Positions 25,281 to 34,084 of a DNA stretch of 64,000 nucleotides are shown in pieces. This DNA is from Saprospiraceae bacterium (lineage in GTDB: Bacteria > Bacteroidota > Bacteroidia > Chitinophagales > Saprospiraceae). The stretch covers positions 1-64,000 of the forward strand of contig JAGNXB010000012.1 in NCBI GenBank assembly GCA_017985675.1. Reading direction: 5' to 3'. Below the pieces are notes generated by a model, which was not told where the DNA came from, did not search any database, and saw only the letters and a list, made by a program, of their open reading frames with translations. Made by a program: the position numbers and the translations under genes. Positions within the stretch are counted from its first letter, which is position 1, and every line of letters starts with the position of its first letter.

Positions 25281-27308
25281 ATGCAGTTTATATTTCCGGC
25301 TTTCCTTATAGCAGGTCTTGCGATAGCAATTCCCATCCTGATTCACCTTTTTTACTTTCGCAAGTTTAAACAGGTGTATTTTACAAATGTACGTTTCCTA
25401 AAAGAGATTAAGGAGGAAACAGCATCCCGATCCAGGCTCAAAAATCTCCTTGTTTTATTGATGCGTATTCTTGCGATCCTGGCTATGGTGGCTGCTTTTG
25501 CGCAACCTTTTTTACCCAGAGGAGAAGCAGCAGGCTCAGGACCTAAAGCTGTGGCAATCTACATTGATAATTCGTTTAGCATGCAAGCCCAAAGCAAGGA
25601 TGTAGCGCTAATGGAAGTCGCGAAATCCAAAGCAAGGCAGCTTGTTGAGGGATATAATACGACAGACAAATTTCAGATCATTACAAATACGTTTTCCGGA
25701 AAAAGTCAGCGTCTGGTCAGTCAGGATGAAGCATTGGCCATGATTGATGAAATCACGGTTAGCCCTGTTGTCCAAACCCTGCCTACTATATTGGTAAGGC
25801 AACAACAAATTCTTAAGTCTGAAGCGGATAGAAAACCAATTCATTACCTCATATCCGATTTCCAGGAAAGTATTACTGGTTTGCCCGAAACAAGAGACTC
25901 CACAGCTGAAATATATGTCATACCATTGAAAGCGATCCAGGAACAGAATGTTAGTATCGACTCATTATGGTTTGAAGGCCCCGTATTAATCAACAAGCAG
26001 CCAAATACTATGATTGTGCGTGTAAAAAATCATGGCGCTGCATCGGTTGAGCAAGTAAGACTGTCCTTGTTAGATGGTCCCCAGGAAAAACCGGTTGGGA
26101 CTATGAATATTCCAGCCAACAGTCAGGTTTTTGATACAATCATTTATACCCCTCAACAAAGCGGGTGGCAGGCTCTCGAATTGCGCATCAACGATTATCC
26201 GATCCAATTTGATGACCATTTCTATGCGGCTTCAAACGTCCTTGACCGGCTACGGGTACTAGTCATACACGATCTCCAACCCAACCGCTTTTTGCAAAAA
26301 AGTCTGGAAAACCGAAACGCCATGGAAGGTGTGTTTCAATTGTCAGGTCGCATTGATTATGACCAAATGGGAACCTTCCAGCTTATCGTTTTGGATGGAT
26401 TGCCCGAACTTTCGTCCGGACTGCAAGAAGCGTTGAAGGCTTTCCTCAAAGCTGGTGGAAATGTGCTGATCTTCCCTCCCGCAAAAAAGAATAACCTGCC
26501 AGGCTATAATGAGTTCTTTAAAATAACCGGAGCCCGTCAGTTAGGGTCTTGGCTTGAAAACGCCCGCGATGTGGGGCAAATAAATACAAATTCGTTTGTT
26601 TTTCGGGATGTTTATATGAATTCCGGTGCAAACCTGACGTTGCCTTCGACCAAAGCAAATTACAGCTGGAGCGGGTCTGGTGCAGTTCCCGAAGAACAAT
26701 TATTGATATACCGCGACGGACAAACGATGATAGGCCGTTATGTCCAGGGTACCGGAAATCTATTTCTGAGCGCTGCCCCTTTGGATGAGGCATATAGTTC
26801 ACTAGGCAAAAGCGGAGAAGTGTTCATACCGATGCTCTATAAAATGGCTCTATCTGGTAATAGGCGGAACGCAGTTTCTTATACGATTGGAGTGGATGAA
26901 GAGGTGGCTTTGCAAGTGCCTGTTACAGGTAGTGCCGAACGTTTATTGCGATTGCGTTCTGATGAGATAGAGTTTGTTCCCCAACAACGCTTTGTAGGAT
27001 CAGAAGTTCGGCTGGGCATTCAAAACGGGTTGGAGCAGGCAGGCAACTACGCTTTGATCACAGATAAAGAAGAGGTCCAGGGCATGTTGGGTATGAATTT
27101 CAACAGGCTGGAATCAGTGCAGGAATTTCTCACCCCAGAGGATTTGGAGACGCTGGGTTTTAACGTTGTGGACGATGTGGCAGCGGCGGATTTATCTGTT
27201 TGGGTTGGCGAAAAGGAACGAGGCATTGTATTATGGCGCTTGTGTGTAATTTTGGCTTTGGTATTTTTAGGAATTGAAACGCTCTTGTTGCGTTTTTGGA
27301 AAACCTGA
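25281..27308 (+). CDS. BatA-type protein: N-terminal double-TM domain, VWA-like domain, C-terminal TM
   Basis: This 675-aa membrane protein has a hydrophobic N-terminal segment (4-26), a basic stretch VYFTNVRFLKEIKEE, and a second helix (about 60-75). That arrangement is the aerotolerance-regulator (BatA) N-terminal double-transmembrane domain common in Bacteroidota. A VWA-like domain follows with AIYIDNSFSMQA, where DNSFS fits a MIDAS DxSxS metal site. The rest is beta-rich and periplasmic, followed by a C-terminal helix near residue 655. The physiological role of these proteins is not well defined. It is followed closely by the dihydroorotase-like gene. Confidence 0.75.
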   Translation: MQFIFPAFLIAGLAIAIPILIHLFYFRKFKQVYFTNVRFLKEIKEETASRSRLKNLLVLLMRILAILAMVAAFAQPFLPRGEAAGSGPKAVAIYIDNSFSMQAQSKDVALMEVAKSKARQLVEGYNTTDKFQIITNTFSGKSQRLVSQDEALAMIDEITVSPVVQTLPTILVRQQQILKSEADRKPIHYLISDFQESITGLPETRDSTAEIYVIPLKAIQEQNVSIDSLWFEGPVLINKQPNTMIVRVKNHGAASVEQVRLSLLDGPQEKPVGTMNIPANSQVFDTIIYTPQQSGWQALELRINDYPIQFDDHFYAASNVLDRLRVLVIHDLQPNRFLQKSLENRNAMEGVFQLSGRIDYDQMGTFQLIVLDGLPELSSGLQEALKAFLKAGGNVLIFPPAKKNNLPGYNEFFKITGARQLGSWLENARDVGQINTNSFVFRDVYMNSGANLTLPSTKANYSWSGSGAVPEEQLLIYRDGQTMIGRYVQGTGNLFLSAAPLDEAYSSLGKSGEVFIPMLYKMALSGNRRNAVSYTIGVDEEVALQVPVTGSAERLLRLRSDEIEFVPQQRFVGSEVRLGIQNGLEQAGNYALITDKEEVQGMLGMNFNRLESVQEFLTPEDLETLGFNVVDDVAAADLSVWVGEKERGIVLWRLCVILALVFLGIETLLLRFWKT

Positions 27309-27319
27309 GCCCATTGCTA

Positions 27320-28597
27320 ATGAATATTTTACTGCGCAACGCTACGATTATTGATCCGGGTAATTCCTTTCATCTTCAATGTAAAGACCTGCTGTTTAAA
27401 GAGGGCATCCTGGCAGAAATAGGCGACCATCTGCTGGCAGAAGGTGCTCAAATCTGGGAAGGCAATGCATTATTTGTATCTCCCGGATGGCTGGATATTG
27501 GTGCCTATACCATGGATCCCGGGTTTGAGCATCGGGAAGATCTTTTATCCTTTTGCCAGGCCGCAGTTGCAGGTGGATACACTGCTGTTGCAGTTTTCCC
27601 AAACACGGATCCATTTGTCCATAGTAAAGGCGAAGTGCTTTACCTGAAAGGACATTCCAAATCATTGCCCGTCCGGATTCTGCCGATTGGCGCCATTTCC
27701 CGGGATGGGGCAGGAGAAGATATTGCTGAAATATATGATATGCACATGGCCGGGGCTGTAGCCTATTCAGATGGTTCCAATCCCGTCCAAAAATCAGGAT
27801 TGTTGCTTCGGGCGTTGCAGTATGTCAAAGCTATAGATGGATTGGTTATTGATCAGCCGCTTGATCTTTCATTAGCATCAAAGGGCCAGATTCATGAGGG
27901 ACCTGTCAGTACCGCACTGGGCATGCGTGGCATTCCATCCCTCGCAGAATCTTCACAGGTCTACAGAAATATTCAATTACTCCGTTACGCCGAATCCAAA
28001 TTGTTGCTTCATGCCATTTCCAGTGAAGAAAGTATGGATATGATCCAGGCAGCCAGGCAAGAAGGCTTGCAATTGGGTGTGACAGTTCCCGCAATGAACC
28101 TGGTCTTCACAGATCATGAATTGGATACATTTGATACCCAATTCAAGGTAATGCCGCCTCTTCGGTCCGAGCGGGATCTTAAGGCACTGCGCACAGGGCT
28201 GGCAAATAACTCGATTGATGCTATTGTTTCTAATCACTTGCCGCTGGAAGAGGATCAGAAGGATGTGGAATTTCCGTATGCCGGTTTTGGTGCCAGTGGA
28301 CTGGAAACAACCTTTGCATTGACTCATACCCATTTGGTACCGGGCACGTTGAGCCTTACGCAATTGATCACGAAATTGAGTCATCATCCTCGTCAGGCAT
28401 TGGGGTTGGCTCCTGTCCCACTGCAAGTCGGATCACTTGCAAATGTGACTGTTTTTCAGCCCGATAAGTCCTGGACCTTTAATGTTCAGAGCCAATTTTC
28501 GAAAGGGCGGAATAATCCCCTTGATGGCAAAATACTTAAAGGGAAAGTATTTGGTACTATCCTCGGCACAACCCACTTTCGAAATGAACTTTCCTGA
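27320..28597 (+). CDS. Dihydroorotase homologue lacking metal-binding histidines (PyrC-like, probably non-catalytic)
   Basis: The protein has 425 aa from ATG 27320, 11 bp after the preceding stop; an upstream start at 27296 would lie inside that gene. The amidohydrolase fold is clear: NATIIDPGNSFH at the start, PNTDP, and the late AGFGASGLETTF motif of dihydroorotases. However, the metal-binding DxHxH is D-I-G-A-Y (59-63), followed by the usual PGFEHREDL, and TDHAPH is replaced by SNHLPLE. Loss of both first histidines predicts no zinc centre and hence no catalysis; such pseudo-dihydroorotases can be structural partners of aspartate carbamoyltransferase. Many databases would still label it dihydroorotase. 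Confidence 0.8.
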   Translation: MNILLRNATIIDPGNSFHLQCKDLLFKEGILAEIGDHLLAEGAQIWEGNALFVSPGWLDIGAYTMDPGFEHREDLLSFCQAAVAGGYTAVAVFPNTDPFVHSKGEVLYLKGHSKSLPVRILPIGAISRDGAGEDIAEIYDMHMAGAVAYSDGSNPVQKSGLLLRALQYVKAIDGLVIDQPLDLSLASKGQIHEGPVSTALGMRGIPSLAESSQVYRNIQLLRYAESKLLLHAISSEESMDMIQAARQEGLQLGVTVPAMNLVFTDHELDTFDTQFKVMPPLRSERDLKALRTGLANNSIDAIVSNHLPLEEDQKDVEFPYAGFGASGLETTFALTHTHLVPGTLSLTQLITKLSHHPRQALGLAPVPLQVGSLANVTVFQPDKSWTFNVQSQFSKGRNNPLDGKILKGKVFGTILGTTHFRNELS

Positions 28598-28649
28598 AAA
28601 GTATATTTTCCTTAGCTCCTCCTATCTTTAACCGTCAAAAGCGCATCAA

Positions 28650-29177
28650 ATGAACACAAACCAAACAAGTATCAATTATGGATTTATAGGCGGTATGGCA
28701 ACCATTGCCTTGTCCCTTCTCTATTATTTGTTAAATGTCCGCGGATTCATTGCCTATGGAAGTTGGATTGTGACTTTAACACTAGGTGCTACAATGGTGA
28801 TGGCTGCACTGGCTGTTCGGAAAGAACAGGATGGGATTATAGAATTTAAGGAGGCGTTGAAGGTTACCTTTCTTGTTTGGGTGATCGGCTCCTTATGTTC
28901 CACGATTTTCCTGTATGTATTACATAATTTTATTGACACCGGTCTGGAGGAAATCCAACGAGAGGTGGTTACAGAGATGATGGATTCATTTATGGCTAGT
29001 GCTGATGAAGCTACACTCGAAACCATAACGGAGGCAATGGAAGAACAAGGATTTGGCCTGGATCTGAAAAAAAGTTTCCTGGGTTATGGATTTGGTCTGA
29101 TCTTTCCCGGCTTTATACTGGCTCTGATTATTTCTGCTATTTTGAAGAAAAAAAGAACGCCGGAAATTGAATTTTAG
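28650..29177 (+). CDS. DUF4199 domain membrane protein
   Basis: This 175-aa protein has four predicted helices: GFIGGMATIALSLLYYLL (11-28), the next around 37-56, VTFLVWVIGSLCSTIFLYVL (72-91) and a C-terminal one (about 145-166). An acidic amphipathic loop (Glu/Asp rich) precedes the last helix. This pattern, with GFIxG at the start, matches DUF4199, a Bacteroidota family of unknown function that is very often encoded next to a dolichol-phosphate-mannose-synthase-like GT2, as here (9-bp gap). Confidence 0.75.
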   Translation: MNTNQTSINYGFIGGMATIALSLLYYLLNVRGFIAYGSWIVTLTLGATMVMAALAVRKEQDGIIEFKEALKVTFLVWVIGSLCSTIFLYVLHNFIDTGLEEIQREVVTEMMDSFMASADEATLETITEAMEEQGFGLDLKKSFLGYGFGLIFPGFILALIISAILKKKRTPEIEF

Positions 29178-29186
29178 TAACTACGT

Positions 29187-30125
29187 ATGGATCTAAGTTT
29201 AGTCATTCCCCTGCTCAATGAGAAGGAGTCCTTGCCGGAGCTACATGCTTGGATTCGACGAGTCATTGACCCTATTGGTTGGCAATGGGAAGTCATATTT
29301 ATTGATGACGGCAGTAAGGATGGCTCATGGGAGATTATTCAATCTCTGGCACAGCAGGACAATCATGTGAAAGGCATCCGATTTAGTCGCAATTATGGTA
29401 AATCTGCGGCACTCCAAACAGCATTTAGTGTCACCCAAGGGGAGGTAGTCATCACCATGGATGCTGATCTCCAGGATAGTCCGGAAGAAATACCTGAACT
29501 AGTTCGTATGATCCGGGAGGATGGCTTTGATCTGGTTTCGGGTTGGAAGAAAAAAAGGCTTGATCCGGCCCTGACTAAAAATCTCCCGAGTAAATTTTAC
29601 AACTGGACCGTCCGCTTGATGAGTGGCATCCAACTCAATGATTTCAATTGCGGTCTTAAAGCCTACAAATCAGATGTTGTCAAGGCCATTGAAGTATACG
29701 GTGACATGCACCGTTACATTCCGGTATTGGCAAAATGGGCTGGATTTAGCCGGATTGGCGAAAAAGTGGTCCAGCACCAGGAAAGAAAGTTTGGGACATC
29801 CAAATTTGGAATGGAACGATTCATTCGTGGTCCTCTTGACCTGATGTCAGTGATTTTTATCTCCAAGTTTGGCAAACGGCCCATGCATTTGTTTGGTCCT
29901 TTGGGGGTCTTGTTTTTTATTATAGGCTTTGGTATTCTGGCCTGGTTGTCTTACCAAAAGTTGGTCATAAATGAATACGGCATAGCCGACCGGCCGCTAT
30001 TTTATTTTGGTATTCTTGCATTGATCATTGGCACCCAATTGTTTTTAACCGGATTTTTAGCTGAGCTGATTTCCCGCAATTCGGCACAACGTAACGATTA
30101 CCTGATCCGAGATCGAATTGAATAG
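29187..30125 (+). CDS. GT2 glycosyltransferase with two C-terminal membrane helices (GtrB/ArnC-like)
   Basis: This 312-aa protein contains the GT-A motifs VIPLLNEKESLPEL, FIDDGSKDGSW, TMDADLQDSPEEIPE and DFNCGLKAYKSD, followed by two transmembrane segments (about 232-255 and 268-292). This is the layout of polyprenyl-phosphate sugar transferases such as GtrB and ArnC. It probably makes an undecaprenyl-phosphate-linked sugar at the cytoplasmic face of the inner membrane. It follows DUF4199 by 9 bp, a frequent Bacteroidota pair, and converges on a GT4 gene 9 bp away. Confidence 0.88.
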   Translation: MDLSLVIPLLNEKESLPELHAWIRRVIDPIGWQWEVIFIDDGSKDGSWEIIQSLAQQDNHVKGIRFSRNYGKSAALQTAFSVTQGEVVITMDADLQDSPEEIPELVRMIREDGFDLVSGWKKKRLDPALTKNLPSKFYNWTVRLMSGIQLNDFNCGLKAYKSDVVKAIEVYGDMHRYIPVLAKWAGFSRIGEKVVQHQERKFGTSKFGMERFIRGPLDLMSVIFISKFGKRPMHLFGPLGVLFFIIGFGILAWLSYQKLVINEYGIADRPLFYFGILALIIGTQLFLTGFLAELISRNSAQRNDYLIRDRIE

Positions 30126-30134
30126 TTCTGAACT

Positions 30135-31289
30135 TTACTTCTTTAATTGCTCCATTATCTGCGTAAATACAGATCCGATTTGGGCAAATCCATTTCTGGC
30201 AGCCCTGGCACGAATAAGAGCTGCAAAATCTGTCGTTTCTTTTAAATTGTAAAAGCGTTTAATCCCTTGCGCGATAGAAGTTGCCGTTGCTTCAGGAACA
30301 AGCACTCCGGTTTTGCCATCTTCAATAAATTCGCTCAATCCACCCACATCAGTACAAACAACGGGCTTTTCAAAACCATAAGCCATATTCAATATCCCAC
30401 TTTGCGTGGCTGATCGGTAGGGGAGAAGTACTACATCGGATGCCTTAAACCATTTATATACTGCTTCATTATCGATATAACTATTCTCAAAAACCACCCG
30501 CTCACTCAGGTTGTTTGCTGCAATGAATGTGGTTATGGGACCTACATCTTCATAACTTTCACCGGCTATTAGTAAGGCATAGGTGGGATCTTTCTGTAAA
30601 AGAAGGACTAAAGAATCAAGCAGTAGATCCAGTCCTTTGTAATGCCGGATATAGCCAAAAAACAAGAGCACTTTATCGTCAGGATGGAATCCAAATGCCT
30701 TGCGACATTGCGCTCCGGATTGATTTGGATCATTGCGATAACCTATGAATATCGGAAGTTCAGACCTGAAAACCGGTTTGTGGTGAGAAAAGGCTTTGAT
30801 GTCCTTGGCTACTTGATCAGATAAGGCAAGGAAGCCATTTGACCAAAAAAGCCCAACTTTCGTGAGTATATGATCCACCTTTCGGGCCTCATGTGATATA
30901 ACATTCTCGGTAATAAATAGGATGCGCTGGCGAAGTCGCTTTGGTAAAAAGAAGCCAATGCCGAAATACATTGGACCAAAAAAAGGTTGGTACCAATCAA
31001 AAACAATCAGATCCGGATTCAGTCGGCGGATATGCCTGGCGGTTTGCCACCAATACCATGGGTTCAAACTATGCAACAATCGAGGTCCGGGTACTTTTTG
31101 ATAATATTCCTGACTAAGATCCAAAGTCGTCGTTCCAGGGAAAAGCAGACTTGGATACATCATCCTGAAATTCACAAAATCAACGTGAAAATCACGGCTA
31201 AGTGACTCGTATAAAAACGTCATAAATAATGCCGGTCCACCCCGATAGGGCCAAGCCGGACCAAGAAGGACAATGTGGGTTTTGTGCAT
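30135..31289 (-). CDS. Glycosyltransferase family 4 protein
   Basis: The protein has 384 aa from ATG 31289, which begins directly with the fold (MHKTHIVLLGPAWPYRGG); the longer frame to 31466 adds 59 residues without similarity. GT4 features: GGPALFMTFLYESL near the N-terminus, ENVISHEARKVD, FFGYIRHYKGLDLLLDSL in the donor domain, VLLPYRSATQSGILNMAYGF and PVVCTDVGGLSEFIEDGKTG. The acidic EGFG-type motif is replaced by SATQSG, as in a known GT4 subgroup. The acceptor is unknown. It is convergent with the GT2 gene and appears monocistronic. Confidence 0.83.
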   Translation of the reverse strand: MHKTHIVLLGPAWPYRGGPALFMTFLYESLSRDFHVDFVNFRMMYPSLLFPGTTTLDLSQEYYQKVPGPRLLHSLNPWYWWQTARHIRRLNPDLIVFDWYQPFFGPMYFGIGFFLPKRLRQRILFITENVISHEARKVDHILTKVGLFWSNGFLALSDQVAKDIKAFSHHKPVFRSELPIFIGYRNDPNQSGAQCRKAFGFHPDDKVLLFFGYIRHYKGLDLLLDSLVLLLQKDPTYALLIAGESYEDVGPITTFIAANNLSERVVFENSYIDNEAVYKWFKASDVVLLPYRSATQSGILNMAYGFEKPVVCTDVGGLSEFIEDGKTGVLVPEATATSIAQGIKRFYNLKETTDFAALIRARAARNGFAQIGSVFTQIMEQLKK

Positions 31290-31495
31290 TAAGGGCAAAG
31301 ATAAGGTTCTACTTTTGTCAGTACTGACATCCTGATCATGTATTCCTTTCCGGCATTGCTCAATTAAAAGAGCACTACCTGTAAGTTGAATAACAAACAG
31401 GTAGTGCGAGGTAAATTTAAAGGGTTGACGTCCAAGATGGCTTCGTTGTGCCTCTAGCAATATCAACTATTTGAGACGCGTATTAAATCAATCAA

Positions 31496-32206
31496 TCACA
31501 TATGGATAGTATTGTCATCCGGGACAATGGGATTTGGTTTTTTGTCTGGTTTGCTCTTTGTCATTCCGAAAACTATCATCATTATCCCACAGACAATAGA
31601 TGCAATGGACATCAATAACATGAATACGGTGCTTGAATCATAGATTCCACAAGAAAGGGCACAAGATGCTCCTGAAAAAATAACAAGGCCAATAATGAGT
31701 AATATTGATCCCAAAATTATTGCACCCGCTTTTGAGCCAGTGGTTGCTGATTTTTTGTAGGAAGCCGTCTTTTGATAAAGCCATTTTACTGGTTTGGATA
31801 AGAGTGCGGTAGTCAAAGAGGGATGGTTTTCGATAGGCGTATCAGGTCTTAATGCAACTGTTCTAGCCTCAACCTGGAAGTCGTCTGTATACAATGGTTC
31901 ATAGATTCGTGCCAGGTCTAACCCAAAATAAAATAACACACCGATATACCCAAGGGACATAAGCGCATGGCCTCTTACCCTTTGGTAATAATTAGTCCGG
32001 TGAATACCTTTTGGAAAAAACGCAATACCCAGGAAAAAAAGGAAGGCCCCACCGTATTTTAGCAAAACCAGACTGTCCATTTGAGGTTGCCATAGCAGCA
32101 GACCGAGTGTGACAGGTACAACCAGAAAGATCAACCTTGTGAGCACGATGAGGAAGCGCGCTGCATACCGATGTTCTTTAGCCCAATGTGAAATGTGTAA
32201 AAGCAT
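31496..32206 (-). CDS. Hypothetical membrane protein
   Basis: The protein has 236 aa from ATG 32206; the frame extends to 32275 but the extra 23 residues are not needed for the first helix. Four to five hydrophobic segments are visible: 17-40, 48-65, 82-100, then 160-180 and 186-210 after a polar loop of about 60 residues that contains EARTVALRPDTP. The last two helices are rich in Gly/Ser/Cys (GASCALSCG). I recognise no family. It is transcribed away from gmhA. Confidence 0.5.
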   Translation of the reverse strand: MLLHISHWAKEHRYAARFLIVLTRLIFLVVPVTLGLLLWQPQMDSLVLLKYGGAFLFFLGIAFFPKGIHRTNYYQRVRGHALMSLGYIGVLFYFGLDLARIYEPLYTDDFQVEARTVALRPDTPIENHPSLTTALLSKPVKWLYQKTASYKKSATTGSKAGAIILGSILLIIGLVIFSGASCALSCGIYDSSTVFMLLMSIASIVCGIMMIVFGMTKSKPDKKPNPIVPDDNTIHM

Positions 32207-32366
32207 GATAGTTATTTTTACACAAAATTCGGAGTGGTTGAGCACGATTTGAAGTAAATTTCGCTTCAAACACATATTTATTTATTGAATATCAATTTAA
32301 AATTTTAACATTTCATCCTATTTGCACTTGAATATGTCAGTAGTCAACAATGATAAATCAATAATC

Positions 32367-32398
32367 TTGGGCTGTTGGCACAGCGTTGTCTACTTTTG
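32367..32398 (+). promoter_or_regulatory. Bacteroidota-type promoter of the gmhA operon
   Basis: TTGG at 32367-32370 is followed after 20 bases by TACTTTTG at 32391-32398, a full match to the -7 consensus TAnnTTTG with a good -33 element and correct spacing. The ATG of gmhA is 17 bases further on, so the leader would be very short (about 10 nt). Confidence 0.65.
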
Positions 32399-32414
32399 AC
32401 CTAAATTCCAAGGG

Positions 32415-32996
32415 ATGGACCAACATATACAAAGAGCAATCCAGGAAAGTATTCAGCTACGACAGGAAATCATGGCGGATACTTTTTTAATGGCGCAAAT
32501 TGAAGCTGTTGCACAGGTTTGGGTCAATGCCTTTCTTGCTGGCCAAAAACTCTTATTTTGTGGAAATGGGGGTAGTGCCGCAGATGCACAGCATTTATCT
32601 GCGGAGCTGAGCGGTCGGTATTATATCGATCGCGAGCCACTGCCCGCAGAGGCCTTACATGTCAATACCTCCTATTTGACGGCTGTAGCAAATGATTATA
32701 GTTTTGAAGAAGTGTACGCTCGAATGGTTAGAGCACTGGGTCTGCCTGGAGATGTACTTGTGGCTCTCTCCACAAGTGGACATTCACCTAATATCCTACG
32801 GGCTTTGAAGGATGCCAGGCAAAAGAAGATGGTCACCGTGGGCTTTACGGGTAAAACCGGAGGCGAAATGGCTGAATACTGCGATTATCTCATCAAAATT
32901 CCATCGACCGATACCCCGCGTATTCAGGAGTGTCACATGCTCATTGGCCATATATTATGCGAACAGACGGAAAGACAAATTTTTTCTAAGCCATGA
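32415..32996 (+). CDS. gmhA: Sedoheptulose-7-phosphate isomerase
   Basis: This 193-aa SIS-domain enzyme converts sedoheptulose 7-phosphate to D-glycero-D-manno-heptose 7-phosphate, the first step to ADP- or GDP-heptose. It shows the family's FCGNGGSAADAQHLSAEL (about 48-65), an ALSTSGHSPNILRAL phosphate-binding loop and the C-terminal IQECHMLIGHILCEQ helix with the conserved Glu and His of GmhA. Length is standard. It is coupled to the next gene by an ATGA overlap at 32993-32996, and a clear promoter precedes it. The heptose could feed LPS or the sulfated surface glycan. Confidence 0.93.
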   Translation: MDQHIQRAIQESIQLRQEIMADTFLMAQIEAVAQVWVNAFLAGQKLLFCGNGGSAADAQHLSAELSGRYYIDREPLPAEALHVNTSYLTAVANDYSFEEVYARMVRALGLPGDVLVALSTSGHSPNILRALKDARQKKMVTVGFTGKTGGEMAEYCDYLIKIPSTDTPRIQECHMLIGHILCEQTERQIFSKP

Positions 32997-34063
32997 CTGG
33001 CGTTGCTGCATTAATTGGACACCACATGGATCCGATAATGAATCTATCCGATTTTTACAGAGTGGTCAGTGCACAAAAAGAAATATTGCATCAGTTGGGC
33101 ATTGACCAAATTGTTGTCATAGAAGGCGATCCTGACAGCACACCAATCACACTTCAGGTATTGATTCAAACGTTTGATAGGCTGGATGTTGGCACTATTC
33201 TGATCATCCCTCCATCAACCTTTTCTAAAGAAGATCTTGAAGCGTTTATGGATGTGCATCGTGCTTGTGCAACCGGGTGTACCCTTAGTCTTAGTCCTGA
33301 TAAGCTGCGCGAAGAATTAGGGTTAGTCCTCGATACATTAGGTCATATAAATCCTTTAACTATCCAAAACCGGGATAAAAAAAGATGGTTTTGGAATGGA
33401 GGTATAATGGTGGATCGCAAGTGTATGGAGCAATCCATGCAGGCCTGTCCCATATTGGATTTATCATCGTGGTTAAAGGGTTATTTAAATTTAGGGACTA
33501 TTTGCGGTTGCCCCAAAGCCAGTCCATCGCCTCTAAATTTGATGGAAGTAGACCAGACATGGACCTTGTTCCTTGATCGGGATGGGGTGATCAATGAACG
33601 CATTATCGGTGGTTATATTCAAAAACCTGAACAATTTGTTTTCCTGCCTGGCGTGATCGATGCGATTAAAGCCCTCCGGCCTTTTTTTGGCCGAATCGTA
33701 GTGGTGACCAATCAGCAAGGGATAGGGAAAGGGATCATGACCATGGATAATCTGGCCGCTGTGCATCAGCACATGTTGAATGAACTAGATCATCAGCATA
33801 TTTTAATTGACGCAATATATTTTTGTCCGGGTTTGGCGATGGATAATCCCATTTGTCGTAAGCCGCTTCCGGGTATGGCATACCAGGCGTTGGATCAATT
33901 CCCTGAAATAGATTTGGCCAGGTCTGTTATGGTGGGTGATAGTGTTAGCGATATCGGCTTCGGCCGCAGATTAGGGATGGTCACAGTGAAGATTGGCGAA
34001 CCTACAGGAATGGAGGATTTGCAATTAGATAGTCTGGCAAACTTGCCTGGATATATCTCCTAA
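32993..34063 (+). CDS. Fusion: remnant nucleotidyltransferase-like domain + GmhB-type heptose bisphosphate phosphatase
   Basis: This protein has 356 aa. Residues 185-356 are a HAD phosphatase of the GmhB/histidinol-phosphatase type: FLDRDGVINE with both catalytic Asp, VVTNQQGIGKG and VMVGDSVSDI. The zinc loop usual in GmhB (CPHxP...CxCRKP) is reduced to CPGLAMDNPICRKP, so the His and one Cys are missing. Residues 15-170 resemble the C-terminal two thirds of HddC/RmlA nucleotidyltransferases (IDQIVVIEGD, EDLEAFMDVHRA, FWNGGIMV) but lack the N-terminal GGxGTR nucleotide-binding loop. It probably dephosphorylates heptose bisphosphate; the N-terminal part is likely not catalytic. ATG at 33026 or 33038 could also be used. 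Confidence 0.75.
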   Translation: MTGVAALIGHHMDPIMNLSDFYRVVSAQKEILHQLGIDQIVVIEGDPDSTPITLQVLIQTFDRLDVGTILIIPPSTFSKEDLEAFMDVHRACATGCTLSLSPDKLREELGLVLDTLGHINPLTIQNRDKKRWFWNGGIMVDRKCMEQSMQACPILDLSSWLKGYLNLGTICGCPKASPSPLNLMEVDQTWTLFLDRDGVINERIIGGYIQKPEQFVFLPGVIDAIKALRPFFGRIVVVTNQQGIGKGIMTMDNLAAVHQHMLNELDHQHILIDAIYFCPGLAMDNPICRKPLPGMAYQALDQFPEIDLARSVMVGDSVSDIGFGRRLGMVTVKIGEPTGMEDLQLDSLANLPGYIS

Positions 34064-34084
34064 GGCCTTTTATAGTTCTTAAGG

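Noticed and set aside
34064-34084. AAGGCCTT palindrome between convergent genes
   Set aside because: Too short a stem and no U-tract to claim a terminator.
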